Of a DNA stretch of 64,000 nt, positions 60,325 through 64,000 are shown in pieces (within the stretch, counting starts at the first letter, position 1; every line of letters starts with the position of its first letter). Position numbers and translations under genes: made by a program. Under the pieces are notes generated by a model that was not told the origin of the DNA, searched no databases, and saw only the letters and a program-made list of their open reading frames with translations. The DNA comes from Fructilactobacillus lindneri DSM 20690 = JCM 11027 (GTDB lineage Bacteria > Bacillota > Bacilli > Lactobacillales > Lactobacillaceae). Where the stretch lies: positions 62,001 through 126,000 of the forward strand of contig NZ_MIYK01000010.1 of NCBI RefSeq assembly GCF_002907375.1, given 5' to 3'.

Positions 60325-61323
60325 ATGTTTAAAATAACAATTTACAGTGTACGTAAAGTGGAACGTCCGCTTTTTGAAAAATTAAATAAATATGATTTTG
60401 ATTTAAACTTAGTTTCAGAACGACTTACGATTGATAATGTTGACAAAGCTGAGGGATCAGATGCAGTTTTAATCAGTGGGTTTGATGACTGTGATGGTGA
60501 AATCATCAAAAAACTACACGAATTTGGGATTAATTATGTTTATACTCGAGTTGTGGGTGTTGATAATATTGATTTTACTGCGATTGACGGTTACGGCATG
60601 CAGGTTGCCAATGCTCCGGGATATTCGCCACGAGCAGTTGCTGAATTAGCTTTCATTTTAGGGATGACGTTATTCCGTCACGTTTCTCCAGCCACTTACA
60701 ACACGCACATGGCTAACTTCGCTTTATTACCATCTTACTTTGCCAATGAGATTCACAATGCCACCATTGGAATTGTAGGAGCTGGAACGTTAGGAACTGC
60801 TGAAGCCAAGTTATATGGTGCTCTTGGTGCTAAAGTTTTAGCTTACCAGCGTCACCCTGACCCAGAAAACAAAGCGGTTGAATTTACCGATATGGATACT
60901 TTATTAAAGGAATCTGATATTGTTTCCATGCACATTCCTTACATTCCAGGTAAGACTGGCAACTTCATCGGTAAAGAAGAAATCGATAAGATGAAAGACG
61001 GGGCTATCCTAGTTAACACTGCCAGAGGACCAGTTGTTGATAATCAAGCCGTTTCTTATGCTGTTCGCAACTTTAAACTTGGTGGTTACGGAACTGATGT
61101 GTTGCTTGATGAAGATAAAATCATGGGAAAACAATTTGATTCGCTTGATGACCTGCCAAACGATATTGACAAAGATTTGATGTTAAATTACCCCAACGTG
61201 ATTGTGACACCGCACATGGGCTTTTACACTGAAAAAGCTGTTGAAGATATGATTAATATCAGTTTTGAAAACTTCGATAGTATGTTAAAGACTGGTAAAC
61301 CAACTCACTTAGTAAATAAATAA
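60325..61323 (+). CDS. D-2-hydroxyacid dehydrogenase, D-lactate dehydrogenase type (copy 1)
   Basis: 332 residues. N-terminal catalytic half with VLISGFDDCDGEIIKKL, Arg-containing YVYTRVVGVDNIDFTAI, ANAPGYSPRAVAELA; NAD-binding half with GIVGAGTLGTAEAKLYGALGAKVLAYQRHP, ILVNTARGPVVDN (catalytic Arg), a conserved acidic residue in TDVLLDEDKIM, and VTPHMGFYT (catalytic His). Matches D-LDH and D-2-hydroxyisocaproate dehydrogenases, which reduce 2-keto acids with NADH. The ATG at 60325 is chosen, seven bases after GGAG; that at 60319 is too near. Followed after 11 bases by a close paralogue. Confidence 0.9.
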   Translation: MFKITIYSVRKVERPLFEKLNKYDFDLNLVSERLTIDNVDKAEGSDAVLISGFDDCDGEIIKKLHEFGINYVYTRVVGVDNIDFTAIDGYGMQVANAPGYSPRAVAELAFILGMTLFRHVSPATYNTHMANFALLPSYFANEIHNATIGIVGAGTLGTAEAKLYGALGAKVLAYQRHPDPENKAVEFTDMDTLLKESDIVSMHIPYIPGKTGNFIGKEEIDKMKDGAILVNTARGPVVDNQAVSYAVRNFKLGGYGTDVLLDEDKIMGKQFDSLDDLPNDIDKDLMLNYPNVIVTPHMGFYTEKAVEDMINISFENFDSMLKTGKPTHLVNK

Positions 61324-61334
61324 GAGGTATTATT

Positions 61335-62327
61335 GTGGCTAAAATTACAATTTATAATGTAAAAGATTATGAGAAACCTTTTTACGAAGATTTAAATAAA
61401 TATGACTTCGATTTGAACTTTGTAACTGGGCCCTTAACAGCTGAAAATACTAACATGGCTGAAGGTTCAGTTGGAGTTTTGATTGATGGATCCACCAATG
61501 CAGACGCTGATATTTTTGCTGCTATGAAGAATTTAGGGGTTAAATATGTCTTCACACGTTTTGTTGGTTATAACAACATCGATTTAAAGGCTGCGAGTGC
61601 TCGTGATATTACGGTTGCCCGCGTTCCTAGTTATTCACCTTATTCAGTTGCTGAATTAGCACTGACCATGGGAGTTACTTTAACTCGCCACGTTGCTCAG
61701 GCAACTACCAATACTCACTTAGGAAATTTCATGATTTTGCCAAGTTATTTTGCAAAAGAAATTGATCAGTTAACGGTTGGTATCATTGGTGTTGGGCACA
61801 TGGGAGCTGCCGAAGCTAAACTTTATCATAACTTAGGAGCTAAAGTCCTTGGTTACCAGCGTCATCCCAATGATAATCCGGATGTTTCTTTTGTTGATGA
61901 AACAGAATTATTGGCCAGTTCCGACATTGTTTCTATCCATGTGCCTTATTTCCCTGGTGAAAATGACATGATGATTGGGGCAACCGAGATTGGTTCTATG
62001 AAAGATGACGCTATCTTAGTCAATACTGCTCGTGGAGAATTAGTTAATACTGGGGCAGTTACGGCCGCCTTAGATGACGGAACTTTAGGTGGTTATGCAG
62101 CTGATGTGGTTCCAGATGAAAATCAAATCTTTGGCAAACAATTCGACAGTTTGGATGATTTACCGGATCAGGAACTTTTGGATTTGATGAAGAAATATCC
62201 CAATGTTATTATTACACCACACATGGGCTACGATACTGAACCAGCCTTAGAAGATATGATTAAAGTTAGTTACGAAAACTTTCATGATGTCTTAACTAAG
62301 GGCGAAACAGAAAATCAGATTAAGTAA
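61335..62327 (+). CDS. D-2-hydroxyacid dehydrogenase, D-lactate dehydrogenase type (copy 2)
   Basis: 330 residues with the same blocks as copy 1: YVFTRFVGYNNIDLKAA, RVPSYSPYSVAELAL, GIIGVGHMGAAEAKLYHNLGAKVLGYQRHP, ILVNTARGELVNTG, YAADVVPDENQIFGKQFDSLDDLPD and ITPHMGYDTEPALEDM. Long shared phrases (YPNV, HPDP/HPND after YQR, GKQFDSLDDLP) show a tandem duplication. Copy 2 has Tyr in place of Phe after MG at the catalytic His and other active-site edge changes, so substrate size may differ. GTG start with AAGAGGT upstream. Confidence 0.9.
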   Translation: MAKITIYNVKDYEKPFYEDLNKYDFDLNFVTGPLTAENTNMAEGSVGVLIDGSTNADADIFAAMKNLGVKYVFTRFVGYNNIDLKAASARDITVARVPSYSPYSVAELALTMGVTLTRHVAQATTNTHLGNFMILPSYFAKEIDQLTVGIIGVGHMGAAEAKLYHNLGAKVLGYQRHPNDNPDVSFVDETELLASSDIVSIHVPYFPGENDMMIGATEIGSMKDDAILVNTARGELVNTGAVTAALDDGTLGGYAADVVPDENQIFGKQFDSLDDLPDQELLDLMKKYPNVIITPHMGYDTEPALEDMIKVSYENFHDVLTKGETENQIK

Positions 62328-62336
62328 GAGGTCATT

Positions 62337-62942
62337 ATGGATACACAATTATTAGATTTAATGAAAAAACGTCGGACAATTTATGCCTTGGGCAAGAACG
62401 TTTCCATTCCACAAGACGAATTGTACAAATACATTAAAGAAGTCGTTAAATATACACCGTCGGCTTTTAACAGCCAGCCGGTTCGTGCGGTTGTTTTGTT
62501 TAATGAACAACATGATAAGTTATGGGATATGGTTTCAGACGCCTTACAGGACAATATTGCGCCTGATGCATTCTTAAGAACAAAAGCCAAGATTAGTACT
62601 TTTAAAAATGCTTTTGGCTCAGTTCTATTTTATACTGATATGGACGTTGTGAAAGCTTATGCTGACAATCCTAAGCTGGCTACGTACCAGTATCAAGAAT
62701 ACAATTGGTCTGAAGAGGCTCAGGGAAATGCTCAATTTGCTGTGTGGACTGGATTAGAAGAAAATGGGTTAGGAGTAAATATTCAACACTATGATCCGCT
62801 AATTGATCCTTTGGTAAATTCTGAATTTAAGATTCCTGCTAGCTGGCAATTACGGGCTGAAATGAACTTTGGCTCAATTGAAAACCCAGCAGGTGACAAA
62901 GATTTTATGGATGATGCAAAACGATTTAAGCTATATAAATAA
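62337..62942 (+). CDS. Nitroreductase family protein
   Basis: 201 residues. The start LDLMKKRRTIYALGKNVSIPQDELYKYIKEVVKYTPSAFNSQPVRAVVLFNEQHDKLWDMV has the FMN-binding RRT(I/S) and PSAFNSQPVRAV blocks, and the end AQFAVWTGLEENGLGVNIQHYDP with the GLGxxxQHY region fits the YdjA/HBN1 branch. It reduces nitro compounds or quinones with FMN and NAD(P)H. It follows the two dehydrogenases by nine bases in one operon, so it may share their redox role. AAGAGGTC precedes the ATG. Confidence 0.9.
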   Translation: MDTQLLDLMKKRRTIYALGKNVSIPQDELYKYIKEVVKYTPSAFNSQPVRAVVLFNEQHDKLWDMVSDALQDNIAPDAFLRTKAKISTFKNAFGSVLFYTDMDVVKAYADNPKLATYQYQEYNWSEEAQGNAQFAVWTGLEENGLGVNIQHYDPLIDPLVNSEFKIPASWQLRAEMNFGSIENPAGDKDFMDDAKRFKLYK

Positions 62943-62965
62943 TTTAATGAAGGGAATGCTGCCTA

Positions 62966-63196
62966 ATGAATGAAAAAGAAATTATTGATAGGAAATTGCT
63001 AAAGCTACGCCGTTTCGCTAATTTCATTATCACGCCGCTGTGTGTGGCGTTAATTTGTGCTTATTTTATTCAGAAAAGTGTTACCCCATTAGTTATTATT
63101 TTAGCTTTGTTAGTAGTTTTTACCTATCTTCCTTATGGTTGTGTCGTGCTATACTATGCGGTTAAACGACGTAAACTAACCAAAAATAATCAATAA
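62966..63196 (+). CDS. Small two-pass membrane protein
   Basis: 76 residues: a charged start (NEKEIIDRKLLKLRR), two hydrophobic segments (about 18-36 and 40-66) and a basic tail (KRRKLTKNNQ). No family is recognised. GAAGGGA lies 11 bases before the ATG. It is the last gene of the operon with the dehydrogenases and nitroreductase. Its terminator follows directly. It could be a redox-linked membrane subunit, but there are no cysteines or histidines to support that. Confidence 0.65.
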   Translation: MNEKEIIDRKLLKLRRFANFIITPLCVALICAYFIQKSVTPLVIILALLVVFTYLPYGCVVLYYAVKRRKLTKNNQ

Positions 63197-63199
63197 AAA

Positions 63200-63243
63200 A
63201 AATTAGCGCTTACTCTAAATTAATGGAGTTAAGCGCTATTTTA
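63200..63243 (+). terminator. Terminator of the dehydrogenase operon
   Basis: TAGCGCTTA, CTC / GGAG, TTAAGCGCTA with a short loop and bulge, followed by TTTTATTG. It also has A-runs before it and can act on the other strand. Confidence 0.75.
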
Positions 63244-63292
63244 TTGTACAATGGTTAATGTTGCTTAATAATGAACAAGGGGGAAGTTTGAA

Positions 63293-64000
63293 TTGAAACA
63301 GGCTTTAAAAGACAAACGTAATCTAGTATCTTTAGCGGTGATTTTTGCCGCTATTTTGATGATGCTATCGCTCCAATTTTTTTCTAAAAATGTGATTATT
63401 GGATACGATACCTTTTTTCATTTTAATCGGATTTATGATGCTGCAATGCAGATTCAGCATCATAACTTTAGTTATTTTATGTCTAACTATGGTTATCACC
63501 AGTCCGGTCAGATTGTTAGTGCGGTGTATGGTCCATATATGACTTATGCTCTCGGTTTTATTTTATTTCTGACTCACAGCTGGTTCTGGTTTGAAATGAT
63601 TGTTGATTTTATCATTTTAACGGTATCTGCTCTTGGTGCCTACATGTTATTTCGTTGGCTTAAAATTAATCACACTTTAGCAGTTTCTGGTGCGATTATC
63701 TATATGTCGCAAAATTTCATTACATACTGGATTACCAGTTCCGCTTTTTTGGACTGGGGGGCCATGATTCTACCATACTCAGTGATGGTAGCGCTTGATT
63801 TGCTATATGGTTCACCAAAAAAAGTTCATTACACGTTAGCGATTGTGGTTGCGTTACTACTAGAAATGCACGTTTTGAGTGCTGTGATTACGATTGTAAT
63901 GTTTCTACCGTTTTTCTTGATTGGATTTACTCGTTCGCACGAAAAACTAAAATATTTTATTAAGGTATGTTTAAATGCAGTGTTAGCTACGATTTTAAGT
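63293..64000 (+). CDS. Polytopic membrane protein, 3' part outside window
   Basis: The 236 codons in the window start MKQALKDKRNLVSLAVIFAA and show at least five membrane segments with an early GYDTFFHFNRIYDAA motif in the first outside loop. An Asp in this place followed by FH and R is typical of GT-C or YfhO-type membrane glycosyltransferases, which use lipid-linked sugars. A TTG start is used with AAGGGGGAAG upstream. The gene runs off the end, so the family cannot be confirmed. Confidence 0.65.
   Translation, partial: MKQALKDKRNLVSLAVIFAAILMMLSLQFFSKNVIIGYDTFFHFNRIYDAAMQIQHHNFSYFMSNYGYHQSGQIVSAVYGPYMTYALGFILFLTHSWFWFEMIVDFIILTVSALGAYMLFRWLKINHTLAVSGAIIYMSQNFITYWITSSAFLDWGAMILPYSVMVALDLLYGSPKKVHYTLAIVVALLLEMHVLSAVITIVMFLPFFLIGFTRSHEKLKYFIKVCLNAVLATILS

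Overview
The window is chromosomal DNA of a low-GC, AT-rich member of the Lactobacillaceae. The evidence is a KxYKxGKxW-signal LPXTG mucus-binding-type surface protein, ClpL with a CtsR-type operator, an IMP dehydrogenase without CBS domains, an isoleucine 2-epimerase homologue, paired D-2-hydroxyacid dehydrogenases, and strong Gram-positive ribosome binding sites with frequent TTG/GTG starts. Genus and species cannot be fixed by reading. No rRNA, tRNA, CRISPR array, transposase or integrase was seen.

Layout. 1-2.3 kb: a zinc-type oxidoreductase cut by the window edge, small membrane proteins and an XRE-membrane regulator. 2.4-7.2 kb: acetoacetate decarboxylase, a PanE-like reductase and the late naphthoate genes menE, menB and a divergent hotdog thioesterase. 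7.2-10.2 kb: an oxidoreductase remnant, then a 19-residue Cys-rich leader peptide followed by a chain of mutually exclusive RNA stems and a terminator, ahead of a cystine-type binding protein, a MetQ-type binding protein and a gamma-glutamyl peptidase. 10.3-15.1 kb: a DUF2798 membrane protein, a choloylglycine-hydrolase-family enzyme, an alcohol dehydrogenase, a decayed LysR gene and rarA. 15.3-24.8 kb: a 1360-residue surface adhesin, a Na+/H+ antiporter, and an isoleucine-epimerase/permease operon preceded by an Ile/Leu/Val-rich 34-residue ORF and a terminator. 24.9-29.2 kb: accessory DNA with a RelB/YafQ toxin-antitoxin pair fused operonically to a nuclease gene, and an AIPR-type protein plus D12 adenine methylase bounded by a 19-bp direct repeat of the guaA 3' end.

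29.3-46.6 kb is mostly housekeeping: guaA, guaB, a C-terminally short HisRS, a ClC channel, hydrolase, membrane proteins, a MazEF-type pair whose toxin ends in a 7-A tract, an SDR, a HesB-like protein, a baeRF-like protein, an OatA-type acetyltransferase and ClpL. 46.8-60.2 kb is a polysaccharide cluster: LCP ligase, polymerase, six glycosyltransferases, UDP-galactopyranose mutase, flippase, then a priming sugar transferase and an acyltransferase behind separate terminators. 60.3-64 kb holds two D-2-hydroxyacid dehydrogenase paralogues, a nitroreductase and a membrane protein cut by the end.

The most notable items are two different leader-peptide/terminator arrangements (cysteine, and branched-chain amino acids) sitting ahead of genes that handle the same amino acids, and the guaA-bounded defence cassette. 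All functions are inferred from motifs read by eye; no search or folding program was run.
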